Positions 11,590 to 21,004 of a DNA stretch of 64,000 nt are shown here, piece by piece. The notes below the pieces were generated by a model, which was given only the letters and a program-made list of their open reading frames with translations, searched no databases and was not told the DNA's origin. Source of the stretch: Aliirhizobium wenxiniae. Its GTDB lineage: Bacteria; Pseudomonadota; Alphaproteobacteria; Rhizobiales; Rhizobiaceae. The stretch's first letter is position 1. Every line of letters starts with the position of its first letter. The stretch is taken from assembly GCF_019511445.1 (NCBI RefSeq), contig NZ_JAEUAN010000004.1, forward strand, positions 295,165 through 359,164. The letters run 5' to 3'. Made by a program: the position numbers and the translations under genes.

Positions 11590-12549
11590 TCAAGCAAACC
11601 AGGGAGCACATTCCGTCACGTTGACGGGTACGAATTCACCTGCACGAACGCGGCTTGCGACGGAAGACGGAGCTTCGACAACTTCATACGCAGTCGGATC
11701 GCTCAACAGAGCCTTCAACGCGTTCGCATTCATCTTGTGCCCACCGCGATACGAGCGATAGCAGCCGATAAACTGTGCGCCCGCAAGGGCCAGATCGCCC
11801 ACGGCATCCAGCGTCTTGTGACGAACAAACTCGTCCTTGGCGTAACGCAGGCCTTCGACATTCACGACCGTTTCGTCATCGGAAATGACGACCGAGTTTT
11901 CCAGCGAAGACCCAAGCGCATAGCCAGCCGCCCACAAACGCTCGACATCACGCATGAAACCGAAGGTACGGGCACGCGAAAGCTCTACCTTAAAGGTCGA
12001 AGCCGTCAGGTCACCCTTCCAGCTCTGCCGTCCGATAAGTGCAGACGGGAAATCGATCTCGACCTCGAATCGCGTTCCGTCATACGGCCGGAACTCAGAC
12101 CAGGATGCGCCCGATTCGATTCGCACCGGCTTCACGACGCGGATGTAGCGACGCTTGATCCCGAGATTGACCGTACCGACCTGCTCGATCGCTTCGATGA
12201 ACGGATACGAACTGCCGTCCATGATCGGCATCTCTGCACCATCGACTTCAACGATGATGTTATCGATGCCCATGGCATAGAGTGCTGCCATCACATGCTC
12301 GATGGTCGCAACCCATTTGGCCGGGGAAAAGCCGAGCACCGTGCAGAGATCGGTCGGACCGACCTGCGATGAGACGGCGCGATATTCGGCAGACGTTCCA
12401 TCTTCGAGGTTACGACTGAAAACGATACCCGTATCTGCTTCTGCCGGCTGGAAGGTGATCATTACCGGCGCTCCAGAATGAACACCGATGCCGCTCAACG
12501 TAACCGGAGCAGCGATCGTTGCCTGAAATCCGAGCAATCCAATGGTCAT
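11590..12549 (-). CDS. lpxC: UDP-3-O-acyl-N-acetylglucosamine deacetylase LpxC
   Basis: A 319-residue zinc enzyme catalysing the committed step of lipid A synthesis. The zinc ligands are H85 (EHVMAAL), H244 and D248 (RHKTLDAVGD), with the catalytic E84 and the general-acid H271. Length and order fit the family exactly. It follows ftsZ after a 308-base gap and an intrinsic terminator, so it is probably transcribed from its own promoter. No unusual features were seen. Confidence 0.96.
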   Translation of the reverse strand: MTIGLLGFQATIAAPVTLSGIGVHSGAPVMITFQPAEADTGIVFSRNLEDGTSAEYRAVSSQVGPTDLCTVLGFSPAKWVATIEHVMAALYAMGIDNIIVEVDGAEMPIMDGSSYPFIEAIEQVGTVNLGIKRRYIRVVKPVRIESGASWSEFRPYDGTRFEVEIDFPSALIGRQSWKGDLTASTFKVELSRARTFGFMRDVERLWAAGYALGSSLENSVVISDDETVVNVEGLRYAKDEFVRHKTLDAVGDLALAGAQFIGCYRSYRGGHKMNANALKALLSDPTAYEVVEAPSSVASRVRAGEFVPVNVTECAPWFA

Positions 12550-12857
12550 TAACGTAAGCCTTCTTTATTCCGCGTACCCGTGATCAGCAGGCCCGTATTC
12601 GCATTCGGTTGAAACGACAGTCGAAGTTCCAACTCCGTCAGCGTTCTAAATACGCATGCTATACGCTCTTTCCAAATCACTGTTCGTTTCGGATTGTTAC
12701 GGTTTTCTAACAACGTCACCATCCCCTGTCAGCGCACGATTACCAAGGCGTAAACATCTGATCGAAAACGCTATTTTTCCACAAACAGCAAAATGAACCA
12801 AAAGAGGCCCGGATGCTGATCACCCGGGCCTCTTCAACTTTGTTATACGCCTTTAAC
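12550..12857. other. Intergenic region between ftsZ and lpxC
   Basis: It holds the ftsZ terminator (12801-12833) and then an AT-rich stretch that should carry the lpxC promoter. No gene is supported here. Confidence 0.5.
12801..12833 (-). terminator. Terminator after ftsZ
   Basis: GAGGCCCGG and CCGGGCCTC pair around a 10-base loop. On the minus strand the stem is followed by TTTTGG. Confidence 0.75.
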
Positions 12858-14609
12858 TCAGTTCGATTGGCGGCGCAGGAAGGCCGGAATTTCGAGCTGG
12901 TCATCCTCGTGGCTCGCCTGCGGAGCGACACGACCGCGATCATCGAGATTGCCGCGACGCGGAGCATAAAGGCTGGCTTCAGCCGAAAGCGGGCGACGCT
13001 GCGGAGCCGGAGCCGAGGTCGTCATGTCCGACTGAACATGCTCTTCCTCTTCGCGACGACCGAGCGAATTGGTGATCCGCTTCAGAAGACCCATCGGGCC
13101 ACGTTCTTCCTGGGCATGGCTTACCGGCTGAGCGCGATGCTCCATTTCAGCCTTCACCACCGGCGGAAAGTCTTCCACCTTCGGCATGCGAACCGGCTCC
13201 ATGACAGGCTCACGATGGATCGGCTCATGCTGAACCGGCTGTGCCAAACGCGGAGCCGGCTGGCTCATGACCGGAGCAGGAGCTGCCGGCTGATGATAGA
13301 CCGGTGCCGGCTGCGGAGCCGGCTGTACCGGACGGCTCATGACCGGAGCGGGAGCCGGAGTTTCTACCGGAGCGGCAGCAAAGATGCGGCTCTGCGGACG
13401 AAACTCTTCCTGCTGCGGCTGCGGAGCCGGAGCAACAGGCGTCGGGATGGCCAGAACCTGTTCCATTTCGGCTTCTGCCTGACGGATGGTTTCAGCGATC
13501 GGGTCGGCAGCCTTCGGTGCCTGAGGGGCCTGCATCATGACAGGCTGAGCTGCGGCCGGAGCCGGAGCAACGGCCGCGGAAGGACGGATAATCGGCTTCT
13601 GCGCAGCGCGCATTTCAGCGGCACGCAGGTCGACTTCGCCATGAGCGCGATCGATACCGGTGGCAACGACGGAGACGCGGATAAGGCCTTCGAGTGCTTC
13701 GTCGAAGGTTGCGCCGAGGATGATGTTGGCATCCGGATCGACTTCTTCGCGAATGCGGGTAGCCGCTTCGTCGACTTCGAACAGGGTCAGGTCGCGACCG
13801 CCGGTGATGGAGATCAACAGGCCCTGAGCGCCCTTCATCGAGGTTTCGTCGAGGAGCGGGTTAGCGATTGCAGCTTCTGCGGCCTGCAGCGCACGGCCCG
13901 AACCGGAAGCCTCACCGGTACCCATCATTGCACGGCCCATCTCGCGCATGACCGAGCGAACGTCAGCGAAGTCGAGGTTGATCAGGCCTTCCTTGACCAT
14001 CAGGTCGGTGATGCAGGCAACGCCGGAATAGAGAACCTGGTCAGCCATCGCGAATGCGTCGGCAAAGGTCGTCTTGTCGTTGGCGATGCGGAACAGGTTC
14101 TGGTTCGGGATGACGATCAGCGTGTCGACCGACTTCTGCAGTTCCTGGATACCCTGCTCGGCCAGACGCATGCGGCGACCGCCTTCGAAGTGGAACGGCT
14201 TGGTGACGACGCCGACGGTCAGGATACCCTTGTTACGGGCGGCCTGCGCGACAACCGGAGCAGCACCGGTACCGGTACCGCCGCCCATACCGGCGGTGAC
14301 GAAGCACATGTGGGTACCGTTGAGATGATCGATGATCTCATCGAGGCATTCTTCGGCAGCAGCGCGGCCGACTTCCGGCTGCGAGCCGGCGCCGAGACCT
14401 TCGGTGACCTGCACGCCCATCTGGATGATGCGCTCGGCCTTGGTCATGGTCAGCGCCTGGGCATCGGTATTGGCAACGACGAAATCGACGCCTTCGAGCC
14501 CGGCCGTGATCATGTTGTTGACAGCGTTGCCGCCACCACCACCCACGCCGAAAACAGTGATCCGAGGCTTCAGCTCGGTGATATCAGGGCTTTTCAGCTT
14601 GATAGTCAT
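12858..14609 (-). CDS. ftsZ: Cell division GTPase FtsZ (long-linker form)
   Basis: A 583-residue tubulin homologue that forms the Z ring. The GTP signature [12 protein letters not shown] is at 107-118 and the GTPase core ends near 320. Then comes an unusually long linker of about 240 residues, rich in P, A, Q and M with recurring PAPVMSxP units. The chain ends in the conserved tail [15 protein letters not shown] that binds FtsA. Long linkers are typical of Rhizobiales and Caulobacter. ATG 14609 is chosen because AAGGAAAAGG precedes it. It is the last gene of the ddl-ftsQ-ftsA-ftsZ unit, followed by a terminator. Confidence 0.97.
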   Translation of the reverse strand: MTIKLKSPDITELKPRITVFGVGGGGGNAVNNMITAGLEGVDFVVANTDAQALTMTKAERIIQMGVQVTEGLGAGSQPEVGRAAAEECLDEIIDHLNGTHMCFVTAGMGGGTGTGAAPVVAQAARNKGILTVGVVTKPFHFEGGRRMRLAEQGIQELQKSVDTLIVIPNQNLFRIANDKTTFADAFAMADQVLYSGVACITDLMVKEGLINLDFADVRSVMREMGRAMMGTGEASGSGRALQAAEAAIANPLLDETSMKGAQGLLISITGGRDLTLFEVDEAATRIREEVDPDANIILGATFDEALEGLIRVSVVATGIDRAHGEVDLRAAEMRAAQKPIIRPSAAVAPAPAAAQPVMMQAPQAPKAADPIAETIRQAEAEMEQVLAIPTPVAPAPQPQQEEFRPQSRIFAAAPVETPAPAPVMSRPVQPAPQPAPVYHQPAAPAPVMSQPAPRLAQPVQHEPIHREPVMEPVRMPKVEDFPPVVKAEMEHRAQPVSHAQEERGPMGLLKRITNSLGRREEEEHVQSDMTTSAPAPQRRPLSAEASLYAPRRGNLDDRGRVAPQASHEDDQLEIPAFLRRQSN

Positions 14610-14698
14610 TGTACCTTTTCCTTCTGCTTCTGGTCGCATCGCCGAGCTGACCAATTCTTTTCCAATTCACTTTGACAGGTCAGGGGCTGTCTTCCCTG

Positions 14699-16030
14699 TC
14701 AAAAACTCTCTTTCAGCCACTGTCCCATGCGGGCCAACCGACCGGTTCCGTTGCCGAACGAGCCGATAAGGCCGCCCTGCGAGGCATGCGTTTCCATATC
14801 CGCCACCTGCGGATAGATGATCAGTCCCACTGCGGTGGAGAACGCCGGCCCCTTGGCTGCCGCCGGAAGGCCGGAGACACCCATAGGACGACCGATGCGA
14901 ACATTGCGGGCGAGAATCCGCCGTGCCGTTTCCGGCAGGCCGGTCAGCTGGCTGGCGCCACCCGTCAAGACGACACGCTTTCCAACGATCGGGCTGAAAC
15001 CCGACTTCTGGATGCGGTCACGAATAAGCTCCAGCGTCTCTTCGATGCGGGCGCCAACGATACGGGTAACCAGCGAGCGCGGCACCTGGGTCGGCTGATC
15101 GCGATCATCCTCGCCAATCGGCGGAACGGAGATCACGTCACGTTCATCGCCACCATTGGCGAGTGCCGAACCATGTACGACTTTCATGCGCTCGGCATCC
15201 TCTATCCGAGTCGATAGGCCTCGCGCCAGATCTGTCGTGACATGATGGCCACCAAGACCGATAGCATCCGTATGAACGAGCTTGCCTTCGCAGAAGACGG
15301 AGATAGTCGTCGTGCCGCCACCCATGTCGATGGCAGCGCAGCCGAGTTCGACTTCATCATCGACGAGAGCCGCAAGACCGCTGGCATAAGGCGTCGCAAC
15401 CATGCCTTCGACCGAGAGATGCGCGCGATTGACGCAAAGCTCGAGGTTCTTCAGCGTGATGCGTTCCGCGGTGACGAAATGCATGTCGACACCGAGTTCG
15501 TCGCCATACATCGACAACGGATCACGGATGCCTCGTTCGCCGTCCAGCGAGAAGCCGGTGGGCAGCGAATGCAGGATAGCGCGATCATGACGCTGGGACT
15601 GATTGCTTGCCGCCACCAGAACCTTGCGAAGATCGGAATTTTCGACTTCCTGGCCACCGAGATCGATGGTCGCGGTATAGACGTCGCTTGCCAGACGACC
15701 GGCGGAAACATTGACGATGAGGCTATCGACCGTGAGGCCGGCCATACGCTCGGCAGCGTCGACGGCCAGACGGATAACGCTTTCGGCAGCATCGAGATCA
15801 GCGATCACACCGGACTTCACGCCACGCGAACGCTGATGGCCGATACCGATGATCTCGATGTGATGCGTGCGGCCCGGAAGGATCTGGCTTTCCTGGCGCG
15901 GAGTGAGGCGCGCAATCATGCACACGACCTTGGTCGATCCGATATCGAGGACCGACACGACGTGGCTGCGCTTGGATGACAGGGGCTTCATACGCGGCAT
16001 ACCGAATTGGGAGGAACCGAACATACTCAC
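14699..16030 (-). CDS. ftsA: Cell division protein FtsA
   Basis: A 443-residue actin-like protein that tethers FtsZ to the membrane. The phosphate loop DIGSTKVVC is at 29-37, the second nucleotide motif is AAIDMGGGTTTISVF, and VVLTGGASQLTG follows. The C-terminal amphipathic membrane helix (GRLARMGQWLKESF) is intact. The GTG start at 16030 overlaps the ftsQ stop (GTGA); an ATG at 16024 two codons later is the alternative. It sits directly between ftsQ and ftsZ. Confidence 0.96.
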   Translation of the reverse strand: MSMFGSSQFGMPRMKPLSSKRSHVVSVLDIGSTKVVCMIARLTPRQESQILPGRTHHIEIIGIGHQRSRGVKSGVIADLDAAESVIRLAVDAAERMAGLTVDSLIVNVSAGRLASDVYTATIDLGGQEVENSDLRKVLVAASNQSQRHDRAILHSLPTGFSLDGERGIRDPLSMYGDELGVDMHFVTAERITLKNLELCVNRAHLSVEGMVATPYASGLAALVDDEVELGCAAIDMGGGTTTISVFCEGKLVHTDAIGLGGHHVTTDLARGLSTRIEDAERMKVVHGSALANGGDERDVISVPPIGEDDRDQPTQVPRSLVTRIVGARIEETLELIRDRIQKSGFSPIVGKRVVLTGGASQLTGLPETARRILARNVRIGRPMGVSGLPAAAKGPAFSTAVGLIIYPQVADMETHASQGGLIGSFGNGTGRLARMGQWLKESF

Positions 16031-16959
16031 GATTTCGCTCCAGCTTTTTTGAGGGCCTTGGTGCGAGCATCGAGCGCCTGCTCGCGACGCTCCACCGCAG
16101 CCGAAGTCAATTGAATGGTTGTGCGGTCTTCAAGACGAAGGTCGACCGCAGCGATATCGCGCTCCAGCACGCCCTGCTCCTTCTCGAGCCTGGACAGAAG
16201 AGCAAGCGCGGAGGAGATCCTCTCTTCCGGCAGTTTGAGAACGATGCCGTTATCGACATGCAGATCCCACCGACGGCTGGAAACACGAACATAGGCCCGC
16301 ACGCGACTTGCGATTTCGGGCCACTTGTCCATTTCCTGCGCGAAGGACGCCGCGGCAACTTCCGCATCACGACCGACGAAAAGCGGCAGCGACGCAAACT
16401 TGTTATCCTTGAGCGGAGCGATAACCGAGCCGTTCTTTTCGATCAGCGACAACTCGGAGCCATGCTGCCAGATGGCGAAAGCCTTGCGCTCCTTGAGCAT
16501 AACCTCGATCGTGCGCGGATAGACCTTGCGAACTTCAGCATATTCGACCCAGGGCAGTTCCGACAGCTTGCGCCTTGCTGCATCGATATCCAGTGCAACC
16601 AGAGACGTCGTGCCGTCGAGACCGAGAAGCTGAAGAATGTCGATTTCCGAAGTCTGATCGTTGCCAGAAACCCGCACATCTTCGATCGCAAAACCAACGG
16701 CAGCGGTGGTGGACTGCGCAACGACATAACCATGCCCACCGAGGGACATCCCATAGAGACCGACCGCAGCAAAGAATGCGAATGCCGAGAGAGTGCCGGC
16801 ATGCGGAGGAATATCAATTCTGCCGGTGGCAAGACTGACGGCGAAGCGCACGGCGCGACGCAACGGGCGCGGCAAGACGCGACGATCGTCCGCCCCCGAA
16901 ACACCCGGAGCCGAGCGACGATGTGATCCACCAGCCATTTTGCCGATCACCGTAGACAA
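16027..16959 (-). CDS. ftsQ: Cell division protein FtsQ
   Basis: A 310-residue single-pass divisome protein: basic cytoplasmic tail, membrane helix (about 56-74), POTRA domain (about 91-160, [20 protein letters not shown]) and the beta domain. The TTG at 16959 is the best start: GGAGGA lies 6 bases upstream inside the end of ddl, and the gene overlaps ddl by 13 bases. A later ATG at 16938 has no such site. The 3' end overlaps ftsA by four bases, so all three are probably translationally coupled. Confidence 0.93.
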   Translation of the reverse strand: MSTVIGKMAGGSHRRSAPGVSGADDRRVLPRPLRRAVRFAVSLATGRIDIPPHAGTLSAFAFFAAVGLYGMSLGGHGYVVAQSTTAAVGFAIEDVRVSGNDQTSEIDILQLLGLDGTTSLVALDIDAARRKLSELPWVEYAEVRKVYPRTIEVMLKERKAFAIWQHGSELSLIEKNGSVIAPLKDNKFASLPLFVGRDAEVAAASFAQEMDKWPEIASRVRAYVRVSSRRWDLHVDNGIVLKLPEERISSALALLSRLEKEQGVLERDIAAVDLRLEDRTTIQLTSAAVERREQALDARTKALKKAGAKS

Positions 16960-17873
16960 GAAGCGTCCTCCACCATCCAGCGAACAAGCTCACCAAAGGA
17001 ACAACCTGCGTGAGCAGCCATTTCAGGCACGAGCGACGTCGGGGTCATTCCAGGCTGAGTATTCACCTCAAGCCAGATAACTTCACCTTCGTCGGAGAAC
17101 CGGTCATCGAAGCGAAAATCCGAACGACTCACACCGCGGCAACCGACAGCCTCATGCGCCTTGACCGCCCATGTTTGTATTTTTTGGTAAATATTCGGTG
17201 AAATCTGCGCCGGAATGACATGTTTCGAGCCACCAGCGACATACTTGGCGTCGTAGTCGTAGAAGCCCGGACCGGCAGGAACAACCTCCGTCACACCGAG
17301 CGCCTGACCATTCATGACGCCACAGGTCAATTCACGACCATAGACATAACGCTCGACCATCACCTCATCGCCGTAACGCCATTCGGACGACGTCACGATC
17401 TGCGGCGGATGGGACTGGTCTTCACGAACGATAACCACACCGAACGAGGACCCTTCCCGAACCGGCTTCACAACGTAAGGAGTAGGCATGGGATGAACAT
17501 TCGTAAATTGCTTACGATCCATCACCAGAGCGTCAGCGACAGGAACACCCGCAGCCTTGACAACATGCTTCGCCTGAGCCTTATCCATAGCCAAAGCCGA
17601 GGCAAGCACACCCGAATGCGTGTAGGGAATTTCCAGATATTCAAGGATACCTTGGATAGTTCCATCCTCTCCGAATGGACCATGCAGAGCGTTGAAAGCC
17701 ACATCGGGACGGAGTTGGGACAGCACGCCACCGACATCCCGCCCGACTTCAACGCGAGTAACGCGATAACCTTCGCCCTCCAACGCATCAGCGCAGGCAT
17801 TGCCGGACGACAGGCTGACAGGCCGCTCGGAGGAAAATCCTCCCATCAAAACAGCCACATGCTTGCCGGTCAT
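16947..17873 (-). CDS. ddl: D-alanine--D-alanine ligase
   Basis: A 308-residue ATP-grasp enzyme making the D-Ala-D-Ala dipeptide for murein precursors. Visible motifs are [14 protein letters not shown] (11-24), [26 protein letters not shown] and the metal-binding ending [18 protein letters not shown]. It is the first gene of the ddl-ftsQ-ftsA-ftsZ unit. Its upstream region (17874-18257) carries a CtrA-like box and also serves the divergent transporter gene. Confidence 0.95.
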   Translation of the reverse strand: MTGKHVAVLMGGFSSERPVSLSSGNACADALEGEGYRVTRVEVGRDVGGVLSQLRPDVAFNALHGPFGEDGTIQGILEYLEIPYTHSGVLASALAMDKAQAKHVVKAAGVPVADALVMDRKQFTNVHPMPTPYVVKPVREGSSFGVVIVREDQSHPPQIVTSSEWRYGDEVMVERYVYGRELTCGVMNGQALGVTEVVPAGPGFYDYDAKYVAGGSKHVIPAQISPNIYQKIQTWAVKAHEAVGCRGVSRSDFRFDDRFSDEGEVIWLEVNTQPGMTPTSLVPEMAAHAGCSFGELVRWMVEDASCLR

Positions 17874-18257
17874 CCTTCACCCCTTGAAAAAGATCAATCT
17901 CCGGATTTCGAAGCTGCACCGCCCACTACATCAGCGACTCTCACCGAACCCGTCCCTAATTGGTGCACTAAAATAGTTAACAAATCGTTTACCTTGCTTA
18001 ATGAGACACTCCAACACACTGAAAACATATGATAAATTTACGAAGCAAATAGTTAACGCACCGCTTTAGAACGCGGCCTCTCCTGTCGCCGCAGATCGAG
18101 ACACGGGCGGCCCTACCCGTCTTATGATTCTCCTCACGGCCCGTTTTTTTTCCATTTATTGCGATGCGAAGGGTTTCGGCCGCTATAAAATTACGATACT
18201 TCGCATGCCGGCCCTCCCAAGAGCCTACAGAAAAACTTCTCTGAACTGGAATTCAGT
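17874..18257. promoter_or_regulatory. Divergent intergenic region between ddl and the MHS transporter
   Basis: A 384-base AT-rich region with no gene. It must hold the leftward ddl-ftsQAZ promoter and the rightward transporter promoter. TTAA tetramers cluster at 17977-18060. Confidence 0.6.
17977..17991. promoter_or_regulatory. Candidate CtrA box upstream of ddl-ftsQAZ
   Basis: TTAA-N7-TTTA, one mismatch from the alphaproteobacterial CtrA consensus TTAA-N7-TTAA. It lies about 105 bases before the ddl start. CtrA control of ftsQA is known in Caulobacter; its presence here is inference from one imperfect match. Confidence 0.35.
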
Positions 18258-19562
18258 ATGACTAACGCGATGCCATCCGCTTCGCCGTCTGCTGAGCCGT
18301 TAGCGCCTGTTGCAAAGAACTCTCCTGCACAAGTCCTGACGGCCAGCGTGGTCGGCACGACGATCGAGTTTTTCGATTTTTATGTTTACGCGACCGCCGC
18401 CGTTCTGGTGTTCCCGACGCTGTTCTTCCCCGGCAGCGACCCGACGAGCGCGCTTCTCGCATCCTTCGCAACCTTTTCAATCGCGTTCTTTGCACGCCCG
18501 CTCGGCGCAATCGTGTTCGGCCACTACGGTGACCGTATCGGCCGCAAGACGACGCTGGTTGCCGCTCTACTGACGATGGGCATTTCCACCGTCGTGATCG
18601 GCCTTCTGCCGACCTATGAACAGATTGGCGTCATAGCACCCTTGCTTCTGGCGATTTGCCGTTTCGGCCAGGGCTTTGGCCTCGGCGGCGAATGGGGCGG
18701 CGCAGTTCTGCTCGCAACCGAAAATGCGCCTCCCGGCAAGCGCAGCTGGTACGGGATGTTCCCGCAACTCGGCGCTCCGCTAGGTCTCTTCCTGTCGTCC
18801 GGCGTGTTCTGGATCCTGCTGCACTTCATGTCACAGGAAGCTCTGCTCAGCTGGGGCTGGCGCGTTCCGTTCATCGCTTCGATCATTCTGGTCGCTGTCG
18901 GCCTGTGGGTTCGTCTCTCGATCACCGAAACCCCCGCCTTCCAGAAGGCAATCGATAAGCATGAGCGCGTCGAAGTGCCGGTCGCGGAACTCTTCCGCAA
19001 GCATAAGCGCAGCCTCGTTCTTGGAACATTTGTGGCACTAGCCACCTTCGTCCTGTTCTATATCGGCTCGGCCTATCTTCTGTCCTACAACGTCAAGGTC
19101 CTGAAGATGCCGTTCCTGGATGCGCTCGAAGTGCAGCTTCTCGGCTCAGTGGTCTTCGGTATCTTCATCGTCGTGATCGGCAAGCTCGCAGAGCTTTACG
19201 GCCGCCGCGAGATGCTCATTCTGACCACCGTACTGATTGCAGCATTCTCGTTCCTGCTCCCGGCGCTGATGACCAACGGTGAAGGCATGATCTTCCTGTT
19301 CGTGGTTCTCGCAATGGTGCTGATGGGCATGACCTATGGCCTCATCGGGACTGCGCTCGCAGCCCCCTTCCCGACCACCGTCCGCTATACAGGCTCCTCG
19401 ATCACCTTCAACTTCGCAGGTATCTTCGGCGCCTCTCTGGCTCCCTATATCGCCACTTACCTCCAGGCGAACTACGGCATGGCCTATGTCGGATACTACC
19501 TGCTCGTCGCAGCGCTCATCACGCTCGCCTGCATCTTCCTGTCAGGCAAGGAAGAGGTCTGA
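18258..19562 (+). CDS. MHS-family (MFS) metabolite:proton symporter
   Basis: A 434-residue transporter with 12 predicted membrane segments. The MHS-branch pattern is clear: VVGTTIEFFDFYVYATAA at the first helix, motif GHYGDRIGRK (88-97), ICRFGQGFGLGGEWGGAVLLATE and WGWRVPFIAS. Members such as ShiA, ProP and KgtP import organic acids or osmolytes; the substrate is not readable. It lies on the opposite strand inside the dcw cluster, between murB and ddl, with its own promoter region and a terminator, suggesting later insertion into the cluster. Confidence 0.9.
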   Translation: MTNAMPSASPSAEPLAPVAKNSPAQVLTASVVGTTIEFFDFYVYATAAVLVFPTLFFPGSDPTSALLASFATFSIAFFARPLGAIVFGHYGDRIGRKTTLVAALLTMGISTVVIGLLPTYEQIGVIAPLLLAICRFGQGFGLGGEWGGAVLLATENAPPGKRSWYGMFPQLGAPLGLFLSSGVFWILLHFMSQEALLSWGWRVPFIASIILVAVGLWVRLSITETPAFQKAIDKHERVEVPVAELFRKHKRSLVLGTFVALATFVLFYIGSAYLLSYNVKVLKMPFLDALEVQLLGSVVFGIFIVVIGKLAELYGRREMLILTTVLIAAFSFLLPALMTNGEGMIFLFVVLAMVLMGMTYGLIGTALAAPFPTTVRYTGSSITFNFAGIFGASLAPYIATYLQANYGMAYVGYYLLVAALITLACIFLSGKEEV

Positions 19563-19592
19563 CCTGATCCAGACCGGAATCAAACCATAAGA

Positions 19593-19627
19593 AAAGCCCG
19601 CGAAGCCATTGGTCTCGCGGGCTTTTT
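19593..19627 (+). terminator. Terminator after the MHS transporter
   Basis: AAGCCCGCGA and TCGCGGGCTT pair around a 13-base loop, followed by TTTTTT. The minus strand reads CTTTTC, so it may also end the murB-side transcript. Confidence 0.85.
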
Positions 19628-19646
19628 TGTTTTGATATCAAGCTAG

Positions 19647-19772
19647 TTATTTACCGGACTGGATGCGTATTTTCGCGCGGCTGCTTCGCTCATTCAAAAG
19701 AACCGCAACCCAGCCAACACCCGCGATCACGAACGGCAAAATATATAGAAAGAAGAATGTTGGGGCATTCAT
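19647..19772 (-). CDS. 41-residue single-pass membrane protein
   Basis: Starts MNAPTFFFLYILPFVIAG, one hydrophobic helix (about 4-24), then NERSSRAKIRIQSGK, a basic tail expected in the cytoplasm. Its ATG overlaps the stop of the preceding small gene (ATGA), which argues strongly for real, coupled translation. No family recognised. It is the last gene before the terminator at 19593-19627. Confidence 0.6.
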   Translation of the reverse strand: MNAPTFFFLYILPFVIAGVGWVAVLLNERSSRAKIRIQSGK

Positions 19773-19996
19773 GGGATCAGCCCTCCAAGAGCACGTCTTG
19801 CACTCAAATGTAATATCAAAGCGCCTGAAAGCCAAGCCATGGTGGAAATTACCGTCGACAACGAAATGCTGAACGATATGGAACCACTCGACAGCGAAAC
19901 TGCTGGCGCGATAAAACCTGCAGCCACACAAGCTGTGGAGAGGCGGTCTAGCGAGTTCGCAAGAAGTTTGGTCCGTTCATTGTGTACGAGCGTCAC
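19769..19996 (-). CDS. 75-residue two-helix membrane protein
   Basis: Starts MTLVHNERTKLLANSLDRL, followed by two hydrophobic segments (about 20-38 and 47-66) and a basic end. The GTG at 19996 is preceded by AGGAGG at 5 bases, a near-ideal site; a GTG at 20002 lies too close to it. The pattern NERTKLLAN...FIAPAVS...HLSARR resembles short hypothetical membrane proteins common in rhizobia, from memory. It begins about 30 bases after murB and overlaps the next small gene by four bases. Confidence 0.65.
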   Translation of the reverse strand: MTLVHNERTKLLANSLDRLSTACVAAGFIAPAVSLSSGSISFSISLSTVISTMAWLSGALILHLSARRALGGLIP

Positions 19997-20027
19997 CGAC
20001 ACCTCCTGAACGGACCTTACCGAGCAA

Positions 20028-21002
20028 TTATTCCGTCGTCGCGCCCTGGAACGGCTTCACTTCACGTCCCGGCATGAAAATCCCGAGCCGCTTGATCTCC
20101 CATTCCAGTTTGATGCCGGAATGTTCGAACACCCGCTGGCGAACCATCTCGCCGAGATATTCGAGATCATAGCCGGTCGCATGGCCGATATTGATCATGA
20201 AGTTGCAATGAAGCGACGACATCTGCGCGCCGCCGTTCATCAGGCCGCGGCATCCGGCATCATCGATAAGCTTCCAAGCCGAATGGCCAGGAGGGTTCTT
20301 GAACGTGGAACCGCCGGTCTTCTCCTTGATCGGCTGTACGGTCTCGCGGTGCTGGCGCACGGCATCCATCTCAGCGCGAATCTTGGCCCGTTCTTCCGGA
20401 TACCCTTCGAACACGGCATGCGTGAATATAAGATCTTTCGACGCCGACGTATGCCGGTAAGTGTAGCCCATGTCTTCCTTCGAAAACACATGCTGGTTAC
20501 CCTGCCGATCAACGGCATGGACCTCGACAACACGTTGCGACGTCTCTCCGCCATTGGCGCCGGCATTCATACGAAGCGCGCCACCGATCGACCCGGGAAT
20601 ACCGTAATAGAAGGCGAAACCGCCGATACCGTTATCCATGGCCATGGCAGCGATATGCTTGTCAGGGCAGATCGCGCCGGCGCGAATGCGGTTTTCGCCG
20701 ACAAGCTCCACCTGGCCGAAACCCTTGGCGGAGAGACGGACGACAACGCCCGGAATCCCGCCGTCGCGAACGAGAAGGTTCGAGCCCACGCCGACAACCG
20801 TCAGCGGCACTTCAGCCGGCAACAGTTTCAGGAACGTCACCAGATCGTCCACGTCATGCGGCTGGAACATCAGTTCCGCCAGACCGCCCGCCTGGAACCA
20901 GGTTACCCTTTCCATCGATGCGTCCGGTGTAAGCCGCCCACGCAACTGGTTCACGCCCTCCCCGAGCGAGGCCAGCAGCTTTTCCCCATCTACCTGCTTC
21001 AT
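20028..21002 (-). CDS. murB: UDP-N-acetylenolpyruvoylglucosamine reductase MurB
   Basis: A 324-residue FAD enzyme reducing UDP-GlcNAc-enolpyruvate to UDP-MurNAc. Visible are [33 protein letters not shown] (FAD binding), [20 protein letters not shown] and [16 protein letters not shown]. The short type II form fits. ATG 21002 lies two bases after the murC stop, with AGGA upstream. It is the last classical gene of the rsmH-to-murB unit. Confidence 0.95.
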   Translation of the reverse strand: MKQVDGEKLLASLGEGVNQLRGRLTPDASMERVTWFQAGGLAELMFQPHDVDDLVTFLKLLPAEVPLTVVGVGSNLLVRDGGIPGVVVRLSAKGFGQVELVGENRIRAGAICPDKHIAAMAMDNGIGGFAFYYGIPGSIGGALRMNAGANGGETSQRVVEVHAVDRQGNQHVFSKEDMGYTYRHTSASKDLIFTHAVFEGYPEERAKIRAEMDAVRQHRETVQPIKEKTGGSTFKNPPGHSAWKLIDDAGCRGLMNGGAQMSSLHCNFMINIGHATGYDLEYLGEMVRQRVFEHSGIKLEWEIKRLGIFMPGREVKPFQGATTE

Positions 21003-21004
21003 AC

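Noticed and set aside
12813..14675. Long plus-strand open frame opposite ftsZ (620 codons)
   Set aside because: It mirrors the third-position GC bias of ftsZ, has no ribosome binding site and encodes a low-complexity R/S/D/H-rich chain with no family likeness.
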